This document shows positions 39,269-49,687 of a stretch of 64,000 nucleotides of DNA, one piece after another (the stretch's first letter is position 1; every line of letters begins with the position of its first letter). Under the pieces are notes generated by a model. That model ran no database searches and was not told the origin of the DNA. It was given only the letters and a program-made list of their open reading frames with translations. A program made the position numbers and the translations under genes. Source of the DNA: Penelope pileata (taxonomy: Eukaryota > Chordata > Aves > Galliformes > Cracidae). The DNA is taken from contig WBMW01005031.1 of assembly GCA_013396635.1 (NCBI GenBank), positions 668,058-732,057 on the forward strand. Direction: 5' to 3'.

Positions 39269-42209
39269 GGATAAATAAAACAGACAAAAGTTAGTGTTTT
39301 CCTTTGCCAAAGCCCTCCTTAAAAGCCGAAGGAAAATATAATTGCTCCGGATTTTAAGCACTCAGTGTTAAATGTAATGAAACAAAAGAGCCAGCACATG
39401 TAGCAGATTTTCAGGGATGGCACTGCCAAAGCATCAGCATGGGTCTCCTGTGCCTCAGCCCCATGCTTCTGTCAGGTGGGGGTCCTGACACATGGGCCCC
39501 TCTGGCATGACAGGCAGGGGAAAGAAATGATGGCTTTTCTTCTAAATTCTGCTGTGGAACTGAAAGCCACGGCTTGTCCTAAGGAAACACACCCTGGTTG
39601 TAGAAATCCTGCAGACCCCAAACTGCTTTGCATGGTTGAGACAAGAAAGAAGGAAGAGGACGCACAGGCCTTTCTGTAACCTTTCCTCTTCCCCTTGCTC
39701 CCAGGCAGCCTGGGGCTGTCCAGGTCTCAGCACGGCTTTGAGGAGAGATTAGCCAGAGCACTCGGGGCTGCAGCTGCAGCTTCCTCCAGCCACAGCCTCC
39801 GGGCGTTCCCAACCCAACAGAGGCTCAGAGCAAATCTGCCCGACATCGGCTTTGTCTGGGATCACGGCATCCTGCCGAAGGAGAACTGTGCTGGGCAGGG
39901 CCCCCAGCCCCTTCTTATCTGCCACTGTCACCTTTTGCTCGCTGGTGACCACAGCTCAACCTGTCCTCCCAGACTGCACAGCAAACCTGTTGTGCTGCAG
40001 GCTGATAGCAGCAGCCAGCAGGTCCTGGATATATTTATCTTGACCCTGCCCTTTAGAAAGGCATGGAGAGGGTCAGCATATTCTTCCTTGTTTGTGCCCT
40101 TGCCATGGCCATCCCACTGCAAGCTGCTTCTGTCCCCTCAGCTAGGTCACCCTGTGTCTCCAAAGTGGCAGAAAGGGGCTTTAGTACATTTTGAAATCCA
40201 ACCTAAATTATCCTGTAATTACCATTTGTGCTTATAACAACATGAGGAAATGCACTCCTCTGCCTGCCCCATACTTCCTCATCTGCTGCCACCCCCCAGT
40301 CCATCAGAAGTGGCTGCCAAAAGTGGGATCACACAGGAGCCATCCCAAATTCCCCCTCAAACTCTGAGGGCTGAGGGGCCAGGTCCTGTGGCAGCTGCTT
40401 GGATCCAGGAGCATTAAGCTTAATTAACTGCAGCCCCAGAGGGTAGAACTGGGAGGGATGGGGCAATGAATCACACTGTTAGCCGCAGTACTGATACCTC
40501 CCTGCACTCAAACCATCTGATCCATATGGTTCCCTGTTTGCTTCTTGCACAGACCACATGTGACTGTGCTGAATGCAGAAATGCCCACGTGAATATCAAT
40601 GTCTTGCATCACTCAGGAGCTCAGATCTGATGGCTGGAGCCACCCTGCTGGCCCGAAATCTGCATGGTGTTTAGAATGTGATCCTCAGGCAAACGAGCTT
40701 GAGGGGCCTTGCACAACTTAGCCTTGGCTGTAATGCTGGTGTCTCATGCTAGCAGAGATGGAGGGGATAAAATTGACCAGATGCTGGCCTGAATGAAATG
40801 GTGTAAGTAACAGCACACATGGAAAAAGCTGATTGCTAGCTGTCATCTCCTGCAACTGAATACACAGCTCACCTTTGATGCACGGGTCAGTGCTATCTGT
40901 AGTCAGATGACGGAATGGCTACTGTTGGGCGGGCAACCACTTAGAGGAGGAAAAAATAAATAAATCACTGCAGGACATTCACTTGAGGAGTGCAGGGGTC
41001 TGTGAGTGGGGCCAAGCCAGGACAGCTGAGCCCATCCTGAAGTGGAGCCATCAGAGAACCACATGCTGGGCTTACCAGCGCCAGAGGAGGGCAGAGGATG
41101 GGGTGAGAGGGGCTGTGCTGTCAGTGCAGGGGCACAGAGATGCCAGAAGGCAGTGGTAGCTGCTGGAGAAGTGGATCTCTTCCAACAGTGGGCAGTGTGG
41201 ATCTCGCAGCACTGGAAGTAGAGCTGGATGCTACCCTATAAGCCCATATCTGAGGACAGTGGTTGGCTGTAGTGAAAAACTTCTGGGGTGTGGTTCAAAC
41301 ACTCTTCTCCCATAAAAATGCAAGCACACTCAAAAATGCTTCATCTGGGTGCTCTGCTTTTCTTTTTGTCCCAAAATGCCAGAAGTAGCCTCAAGGGATA
41401 GTGAAAACTGAAAGGAAAATGTTGCAGCTTTCTTAAAACTACCAGCTGCAGTTTGGAGCAGCAGCTAAAATCTGATTACAGCGCACACCCGGCAGTGTAA
41501 GGTGCCTGTGTGCTTGTTATAAAAAGCAGCTATAAAATCAAGGAAGAGTGAAAAGAGGAACGGAGGAGCATGTCAGACTCCAAAACTGCAAGCTCCAACA
41601 CGCTCCCAGCCTGCCGGGTAGCTTGCTGAACAAGGGATATTCAGAGTTTCGGTCTTCTCAGCATGCTCCTTGCAGTTGTTTCAAATGAAGGAGTTGTCAC
41701 GATTTTTAAGCTGTGAGACATTTGCTATTTATGGAGGCTCCCTCTCCTTCTTTGCTGACCTGAGATGGCCTCGCAAAGTGCCAGCCTCAGCACTAAGTGG
41801 ACCATTTCTATCCCATGGCCCTGCCCCACTCGTGCCAACTGGGTTGGTAGGCTGCATTATAAATAGCTCTCCAAGAAAGGTGTAGTAGATAATGTTTGAC
41901 ATCTTCACCCCTAAACTCTCCTGCTATTAAAATTTCTCAAATTTTGAAGTCTACCATCTTCAGCACTGTGTTCTTAGGGGGTGAGTAGCTGGAAATCAGA
42001 GCTGAGAGTTGCTGCAAGTCTTTACTATAATAGCAGGTAAGTTAATGAGCATTGAAAGAAAGAGTCTGGAGGAAGAAAAATGGGTCTGGGTGGCTCAGTA
42101 CATGGCTGCTCATGTCAGCTGTCAACTACTGATTTGATCCGTAATGCTAACCCAAACATGAAAAGCTGGTTATACTGAAGTTGTCACCCAGCTTCTTCGA
42201 ATCTTCTTT
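39269..42209. other. Relatively GC-rich unique sequence, no gene recognised
   Basis: Richer in G+C than the rest of the window but without a recognisable domain. The longest open frame (39695-40237, plus, 180 codons) starts with an Ala/Ser-rich segment and has no family features; it depends on high GC reducing stop codons. A TATA-type promoter candidate is listed at 41519, and MEF2-like AT-rich motifs occur at about 41854. Confidence 0.5.
41519..41538 (+). promoter_or_regulatory. TATA-box promoter candidate
   Basis: Two TATA-like boxes sit close together: TTATAAAAAG (41519-41528) and CTATAAAATC (41530-41539). A start site 25-30 bp downstream would fall at about 41545-41560. An ATG at 41570 with A at -3 follows and opens a 19-codon frame ending at 41627-41629. 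That layout is compatible with a core promoter, but TATA-like strings are common in AT-rich DNA and no transcript evidence is available. Confidence 0.25.
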
Positions 42210-42395
42210 CATAGAATCACAGAATCATAGAATCCTTAGAGTCGGAAGGGACCCTTAAAGGCCATCTAGTCCAACTCCCCTGCAATGTACAGGGACATCT
42301 ACAGCTAGATCAGGGTACTCAGAGCCCCATCCAGCCCGACCTTGAATGTCTCCAGGGATGGGGCATCTACCACCTCTTTGGGCAACCTGTTCCAT
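42210..42395 (-). mobile_element. CR1 retrotransposon 3' fragment, minus orientation
   Basis: The plus strand starts with three tail octamers (CATAGAATCACAGAATCATAGAAT), then 'GTCGGAAGGGACCC', 'AAGGCCATCTAGTCCAACTCCC', 'TGCAATGTACAGGGACATCTAC', 'AGAGCCCCATCCAGCC', 'CCTTGAATGTCTCCAGGGATGG' and 'GGCAACCTGTTCCA'. This is a textbook CR1 3' UTR, well preserved and so fairly young. It stops just inside the 3' UTR, so no ORF2 is present. Confidence 0.95.
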
Positions 42396-45300
42396 TTTCA
42401 TACTCACCAGCTCCATAGCTCAGCATTCCAAAAACCTGAGTCTTACAGGAATATGGTGGCTGCTACTTCAGTCTGGGCAGAGTTTAGATTTCAGAGCAGG
42501 GCCCACTTAAGTGAGAAACAACTAATTTCTGAAGCATTTAAATTTTGGTTATGACCCTTCACTGCTGATCTCTTGAACAAAAAGTGCATTTCCATATGTA
42601 CACAGGCAAATTTTAGGTGACTTCCTATGTCAACATGGAGGCATTTATAAAGTTTTAGATTCTTCCAGCTGGCTAAGAGCTGAGCAGAGAGGTGGATTGT
42701 AGTATGAGAATTAGGTCCTTAGGTAAGATCCAGACATATCCATAGGGCTGTTTGCTGCTCATGAGGATAGCAACAAGGATGAGAGCAAGGGCAAAGAAGT
42801 GACCCCTGTGTCTTCTTTCCCTATTTTTATTTTCTATATATCTATATTGTTTCTGATGTCTTGTAAAAGAAAGATTTTTTGACATTTCTACTGATGTCAG
42901 CTGTGCATGGTATAAATGGTGATTTAGAAGGGAAACCAGGCAAAAATCCAGCCTATAACTTTTTTTTGTCCTATTTGGAAAAGAAACAAAACACAAATTA
43001 CTGGTGTAAAAAATAACTACATCCTCTTGGAACCTCAGCACAGCATTCTGACTTAAATTCCCCCAGGTATAATACATTAAAGCACTCACTGATTTGCTTA
43101 TCAAAACAAAGAATGAGTATGCACATGCCAGGGGTGGAGCACAGAGCAGTGGAGGTGCCTTCCTATGAAATGGAAACTCTGAGTTTGTGTCTCTCAGCAG
43201 CTGCGTGCCAAAGGCCACTCTCTTCTACTCTCCTTCTAGCCCTGCAGGCCAAGAAGGTTCAAGCAAGCCAAACTGTGTTAGTCACATAGCCCTGGCTCCT
43301 CTTGATGCACATTAGCATTTCTACCTTGCGTGGTGCATAGGCTTGAGATGGATCTTTGTCATGGAGGCTATGATAACATGAATAAAATGGCCTTGAGTTT
43401 CCCAGAGCTGTAGTGTCCCTCCTTTCCATAGTGCAAAGTCTGTTCTACTTGTGCTTAGTACACACCGATCTCATGCCATGGCTCTTACTTGACACAGAAT
43501 TGCTCTATAGCTACTTTTTTTCTAGTTCATTGCCTCTGCTTCTACTCCTGTGCATGGCCCTGGCAAAGCACAGAGCAGACACAGGGTTCTGAACAGCCAT
43601 TTGGGAAGAAATCACTGGAATTTTAAAGCAGAGTCAGGAATAAGAAGCAGATACAGCATGCACAGCTTCCTTCTTTGTCTCTCTAAGCTCTGTTGGATTT
43701 CTACACGTGTGGCACTTGCAACATAGACCATTCAACCCATCCCATGGGTGCTCCATCTTACACTTTTCTGTACAATTAAATTTTACAGAATGAAATACTG
43801 GTCCTGCATATAGTGGCTCCTTGTGCACAGACCTGGAGCATTGGTTCTTACCATATATTACAGACTCTGACAGTTTGTTCTGGTTGCAGATAATCCAAGG
43901 AGTTGGTGTCCTAACAATCCTCACTTTCTATTTCACCGCTGACCCAGTTTGGTTAATTACAACACTACGAAGTCTCTCTTGTATTTGGCAATGGATGTCA
44001 TATTTTTGAGTGATGAGTAGCCCCAGATGTTGTGCTTCACTTTATTTATTTAACATGAACTCATGTGAATTCAATAACATCTAATCTGCTGAGCACTGAA
44101 TGAATCATGCAGAACAGTTTGTAAAAATCCTGGATATAGCTTCGGAGTACGCAAGCTATTTTCCTGGAAGAAGTTGCGTAGAATTTCATTAGCTGCATGA
44201 ATCTGGTAGGAAGCTCTTCATGTATGATGTATTGTTTCTCTGGGATTTTTAATGTGTTGTGAAAGTCTGCTGATGCAATGCTTGTCCTTTAATTTGACAT
44301 TATAAAAAAAGGAAAGTTATTTTTATCCTGAATGGGTTTACTTGGAAAATATTATCCCCAACTTACTATTCTTGCATAGCATCTCCAGATGATTTTATGT
44401 TGCTGAACATTTCTGCTGGTATGCTCTGGCATCAGGTCATATTCACCCTTTGCCGGACAACTTACAGTTGTCTTGAGAGGATCCGTTAGAGGAGAGAAGT
44501 GGTTCATGGAAAAATATCCTCCACAGCATGAGTTTGCCTTAATAGAGACCATAGAGAACTCAGAGTGAGAAAGGATTATTCGCAGCATTCTGTGTCTCAG
44601 GACAGGACAGTGGTCCATTTCCAACACTGCAGTGACCACAAACAGTAGAAGTCATTATATTTGTTTGTTCTTTCTGAGAATTCAGGACTCCGGGCTGTTG
44701 TTTCTTTTACACCTATTATAACTCTGACTTTTTTTTTTTAATTATTGTTGTACAAACATCCCTCACAGAGATACCTCTTCTACTTTAAAAGATGTGAAGA
44801 AGACCAAAAAAATTAAATTTCTCCTTGTCAGGTCTTTGCCCAGAAAGTCTCTCTAGGTACTCTATTTCATGTGGTCAGGGCCAAGCAGCCAAGACATTTT
44901 TCATCTCCATCAAAATTGCAGAGAACCATAGGCTCCCTTTCAAATGGGAGCACTGACCCAATTATCCTTTCCCCTCTGCTCACTCCTTGGGACCCACAAC
45001 AAATCCAAGCTGCCTGATGTAAAAGCAGGATTTGAAGAACCAGTGTAGGGTGGCAAAGTTTTGGCTGGGTCATTATGTGGGTCGTCATCTCTGTAACGCT
45101 TCAGACATTTGAACTAAAGAATTCAGCACTGTGTTGGAACCCAGTTTTCCTATTGACACAGCATGTATTGTTCCAGAGAAGGAGCAGAAAGGTGACTGTT
45201 GATTTCAGAAGCTGCCAGGTACTCTCTTTTGAAGACCAGTTTGGGGGACTGGTTGTCCTATAATCAACACTGAGACTATTGGCCAGTTTCTCCCTCAGCT

Positions 45301-45900
45301 ACACAGCACTTGGGTGCATGCCTCAAGATTTAGTTGGGCAGATTTTGCCATTTGGAAACAAAAGTCATTTTTAGAAGCAGCAGAGAAGGATTTAGTTCCT
45401 ACCTGAGTAACAAGGGGTGTTTTCTTGATGAAAATACTTTTTAAATAGCCAAAGAACATAGGCAAAACAACCAGGAACAAAGCTTGTCTGCGAGGTACCA
45501 GACTGGAAAGCTGTCACATTAGTGCTAGCTACTATCTCAGCTTTCATACAGCTTCTATCATAAATGTTTAATTTAGTTTTTTCTTCGATTACATTCTTGC
45601 ATGGATAGACAGTGAAAAAATGTCAGACTTGCAATGTATTTTGACATGCTAATTTCCATGGGATAAAAACCTTGAAGGAAGCCTCTCTGCAGCATCTTCA
45701 GTAACAAACTAAGCTGATGAGCTTTTAAAGAATTAATGACTTCATAAAGTTATTTTTCTGAGGGTGGCTTTTGATATTTTATTGGGATTTCTTGTGTATC
45801 GTTTTTGTTCCAAATAACCTGGATTCAAAGGCAGATAAATGTAAAATTTTAAAATGATATTTCAGAATACTTTGCAAATATTATGTCTTTGCCTTTTTAG

Positions 45901-45963
45901 AGTTACAGTATCCGTCATGTTGATGAGAAAACAAAAGGCACCGAGGAAACAACTGATTACTGA
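45901..45963 (+). other. Speculative short terminal coding exon
   Basis: A splice acceptor (TTATGTCTTTGCCTTTTTAG, ending at 45900) is followed immediately by 20 in-frame codons and TGA (45961-45963). The translation is charged and non-repetitive, with SIRHVDEKTKG in the middle and acidic/Thr residues toward the end, as in many cytoplasmic tails. A second frame is also open across the segment (45854-46072). I do not recognise the protein. At 20 codons, chance is quite possible. Confidence 0.15.
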
Positions 45964-47311
45964 AATGGGAATGGGAACACGAATGGGAATGAAGAGCAGT
46001 GATGCTTCAAGTAAAAGTCTTCTGTCCATACCAAGGTCTTCTAGGAAATATACAGGCTCTCTTGAGTTTTGAATATGCCACACTTATTCCAAAAGATTTC
46101 TCCAGGCCATTCTCTGCAATTAAAGATTTGGGATTTATATATTTATGTATATAGTGATCTGTATTTTCCAAATTCCTAATTTGCACTTCTCATCCATGTT
46201 TCGATCTGTCACACAGGAAGGTGATAACTGTGACCCTGGAAGCAACCTGCTCTGTAGTAGTGAATTGCTCATCCCATTTGATGCCTTTTAGTTCAGTCAA
46301 CTGCAAGGACAGACTGACAATGAACACAAACCCCTGGATGAGCATGAATTCACAACTTGCCTCCAGATATTGTTTCACTGTGGAGCACATAAATCTTCTC
46401 CTGTACTCTAGTTTTCTTAAAAGTAACCAGCCCATTTCTCACCTTTTTTGCTATCTACCTATTCAATACAGACAGGTTAAACAGCTCTCATTTCTATGCA
46501 CATGATCCTTAACCATCTCCACTTCACTACAGAGAAACAATGTCACCCTTGCTTCAAAAACTATCATTCTTAGTGGTAAGAGGCCTTGAGGACCAATGAA
46601 AATTATGATGGTCAAAAATGAAAGGACTATGAAAATATATCTGTCCTTCAGCTGAGCTCATGCAACCTTTAGCTGGCATGTCTGATGTCCTCTTGAATCC
46701 ATCTTTAACCTAAAATGACCATGGAGATTGCATAGTTTTCCTTGTTTCATTCTCTCTAATCTATTGGATTTAACAGAATTAAATATGAATGAAATGCTAG
46801 AATTCATACCTTGCAGATTTCAGCCATACTTCCCCTGTTTTTTAGGAGATATTTTCCACGTGTTATAATTCTTCTGCTCAGTGCCAGTTCACTTCCGATT
46901 TCTACCTAGTAATACAACTCACCTTCAAAGTACACAGTGACAAGGACAGTTCGTGAGGATGACTGAGCTTAGTGAAGACATCTCTGCTACTTAAGCTTAA
47001 TTCAATGTGCATAGAACTGGAAATGTTTTATTTGAAGGAGCTGGGAGTAGAGCTACATCCTGCAAGATGTTAAACGAAATGCACAATCCAAACCTTCTTA
47101 TGATTACTCCTTTGAAGAATTCTGTTTGCCTCAAATTTTGGACACAGACAGTAAAGTGATAGCATGATTTAATATTTTCTCATAAGTGAATTCCATGCAC
47201 CAGGAGAAGAGCGTACAGAGAAGAGAAAATTCTCGCTTACTACACCAGAGTATTTCAGTGAATAAAACAATGATTAATTCATAAAGCAATGAGGTAATGA
47301 CCATTGCAGTT

Positions 47312-47339
47312 AAAAAAAAAAAAAAAAACAGAAAAAAAA
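47312..47339. repeat. Poly(A) runs
   Basis: A run of about 17 A, then CAG, then a run of 8 A. No retrocopy body is recognised to its left. Confidence 0.8.
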
Positions 47340-47954
47340 CCGCAGACTCGCCTTAGATCTGAAGTTTCATGTACTTTGAGCCAATCATTTTGCTTCACAA
47401 GTGGGACACCCTAAAGCTATATATGTCCAGCTCCCATTGTGCAGCTAGTAAATGATAATCTTTAATCAATAAACCAATAAATCAGTTGTTTTCATGCATA
47501 CTTTTTCCCAATCCGCTGACATAGCCATGGTCCAATCAAGAAAGATCAGATCTGAGAAGAAAATAAATTGTTCACAACTTCTCAGCTGAGGGCATTTCTT
47601 GGGCAAGGTCAAGGTGCATAGCTAATGTAGGTAAGCGCACTGTTTCCATGCTTCCTGAATGATGCTACACTGAAGTCTCTAATACCAATAACTTTTCCTA
47701 GCAATGCATTTCAGTTTGTACATTGCGGAACAAAACAGACTTTGAATGTAGCGTGACTGCTGGTTGTCTGGTTACACAAGAAAGCATTTATTTATTTCTT
47801 GATTTTGATCTAAACACATATTTCCATTGATGTGAAATACCAAGTTGTGGCCAAATTAGGGAGACAATGAAATTCTTCCAAATGGTCTAGTTCAATCAGA
47901 AGTCATGGATTTGTTGCAGTCATTCCTGTGTGAAGGTTTATGGTGTGTGTGATC

Positions 47955-48003
47955 CAAGTGGTCATAGATCATAATGGTCCCTTTTGGTCTTAGAAGTCAG
48001 TGA
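47955..48003 (+). mobile_element. Probable ancient CR1/L3-type 3' tail
   Basis: 'AGTGGTCATAGATCATAATGG' followed by 'TCCCTTTTGGTCTTAGAA' resembles the terminal block of old amniote CR1/L3-type elements ('...AATGGTCCCTTCTGGCC...'), in plus orientation. The upstream body is too decayed to follow by eye. A short match such as this could be coincidental. Confidence 0.4.
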
Positions 48004-48106
48004 ATACCTCCTCTCCTCAGTCACACCATTTTTACAGGAATGTCTCTTACTGTATGTAACAGTCAAAAATTGGATGGAATTGAATCTTTCTATCTTGAAG
48101 TGTAAA

Positions 48107-48128
48107 TTATATATATATATATTTATAT
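48107..48128. repeat. (AT)n microsatellite
   Basis: About seven AT units followed by TTTATAT. Simple repeat. Confidence 0.8.
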
Positions 48129-49037
48129 CATGTATGATTCATGCTCAAAAATCACACTCCAGATAAAGCAAAGTGTAGTCATTGATCATTTTTTTCAAGC
48201 AATTGCTTATGAATTTAGTAAGCTGTCTGCCTTTTTATACTTTTCAGTCTGTTCTCGTTACAGACATGGCAGAAGGCTTTGTAGTAAATTTGGAATGTGC
48301 TGAGTGAGAAAATGAAGATTTATACAAAGCTAAATTGAACAAATGGTGAATAATTGATTTAACTGACCTGACAGCTCACACTGTGCTTGTAAATAATACA
48401 TAACTTTTTACTATACTGATAATTTAGTATTCTTTGCTTCTAGATTCCTTTCAGTAAGTTATCACAAGGAGCAAATGATCTTTGACCACTCTAAAAAGTC
48501 AAAAATATGCTTACCAAGCACATTCTGGTACCTGGGTTGTAGACTGTAATAGTCTGATACTGTGCTGATAAAGCACCTTCTTAAAGACTCTCTGCCCTTT
48601 TGCCTTCTGTCTCTAAAATATTGTTGGTTAGATAGCATCAATATAACCGTTTCTTACTGTTCTGCCAGCCACCAGCTCCTGGAGTCAGACACGCTTTGTG
48701 TAAATTTACTTACCACCACTGTGGTGAACAGGATCATGGTGACTTGTAACAGCAAATACGAGTGCCTGTTCTGCATTTCCTTTTCTTTCAGTGTATCAGT
48801 TTGAACCCTTCACCAAATGCATAAACACAAGCTGTTGTTAAACTGGTTCTCAAAGTACGCATGCAGTCCTAAGTTGATATATGTGTCTGATAGCTTCATT
48901 GCCTTGGAACTACTGTAGTAACCTATACAACAGGAGTGTGAAAGGCAACCACTAGGATCTGGCAGCTTTCCATACCCAACCTGAAGGAGAACAATCAGTT
49001 ACAAACAGAGCAGTGGAGAGTTTAGCCTGCTTTATAT

Positions 49038-49687
49038 TCACAGAATCATGGGATTGTAGGGTTTGGAAGGGACCTCTGGAGATCAAGTCCAGCGCCCTGC
49101 TAAAGCAGGTTCCCTACAGTAGCTTGCACAGGAAAGCATCCAGGTGGATTTTGAATATCTTCAGAGAAGGGGAATACACAGGCTCTCGGGGCAGCATGTT
49201 TCAATGGTCTGTAAACCTCACAGTAAAGAATTTTTTCCTCATGTTTGTATGGAGCTTCATGTGTTCTAGTTTGTGCCCATTGCCCCTTGCTCTGTCGCTG
49301 AGCACCACTGAAAATAGCCTGGCTCCATCCACTTGACTCTCACCTCTTAGATATCTATAAGTTAAGATTGATAAGATCCCCTCTCACTCTTCTCCAGGAT
49401 GAACAGACTCAGGTGTCTCAGCTTTTCCTCATAAGGGAGGTGCTCCAGGCTCCAATCATCTTTGTGGCCCTCTGCCAGACTCTCTCCAGTAGTTCCGTGT
49501 CTTTCTTGAGCTGGAGTGCCCAGAACTGCACACGATACTCCAGGTAAGGCCTGACCAGGGCAGAGCAGAGAGGGAGGATCACCTCCCTTGACCATGCTCT
49601 TTTGAATGCACCCCAGGATACCATTGGCCTTCTTGGCCACCAAGGCATGCTGCTGGCTCATGGCCAACCTGTTGTCCGCCAGGACAA
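49038..49687 (-). mobile_element. CR1 retrotransposon, 5'-truncated, with ORF2 remnant
   Basis: A longer minus-strand CR1 copy. On the plus strand it starts with one clear tail unit (CACAGAATCATGGG), passes the 3' UTR ('GTTTGGAAGGGACCTCTGGAG', 'GTCCAGCGCCCTGCTAAAGC') and enters the C-terminal part of ORF2 near 49200. It ends abruptly near 49687 by 5' truncation. ORF2 of CR1 encodes endonuclease plus reverse transcriptase; only the region downstream of the catalytic reverse-transcriptase core remains. Wording differs from the 58.5 kb copy (for example GATCAAGTCCAGCGCCCTGC), so it is another subfamily. Confidence 0.95.
49362..49667 (-). pseudogene. CR1 ORF2 C-terminal remnant, frameshifted
   Basis: Two overlapping minus-strand frames (49362-49667 and 49418-49648) each carry part of the CR1 reverse-transcriptase C-terminal region. 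One begins with a QHALVAKKANGILG-like segment. The other holds the conserved block PLCSALVRPYLEYRVQFW and LLERVWQRATKMIG. The switch from one frame to the other shows at least one frameshift. No catalytic YADD-type motif lies in the retained part. It is a dead fragment with no expected product. Confidence 0.85.

Larger units (their letters stand above)
42396..49037. other. Unique AT-rich sequence, no gene recognised
   Basis: No recognisable gene. The longest frame (42673-43218, minus, 181 codons) has no domain, signal or splice context. A short possible exon at 45901 and a probable ancient CR1/L3-type tail near 47.96 kb are listed separately. A-rich runs occur at 47312-47339. Confidence 0.55.

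Noticed and set aside
38888..39361. 157-codon minus-strand and 116-codon plus-strand frames across the CpG-dense patch
   Set aside because: Both strands are open together, as expected from GC-rich sequence; translations are Pro/Gly/Arg-rich with no domain.
39695..40237. 180-codon plus-strand open frame in the GC-richer region
   Set aside because: High GC lowers stop-codon frequency; the opposite strand is open too and no family features are visible.
41080..41096. CTCF-like GCCAGAGGAGGGCAGAG
   Set aside because: Two mismatches at strongly conserved core positions; not reliable without a matrix score.
42673..43218. 181-codon minus-strand open frame
   Set aside because: No recognisable domain, signal peptide or splice/promoter context; composition fits chance in AT-rich DNA.
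48838..48860. hAT/Charlie-like terminal sequence (CTGGTTCTCAAAGTACG)
   Set aside because: Short match with no partner inverted repeat or target duplication seen.
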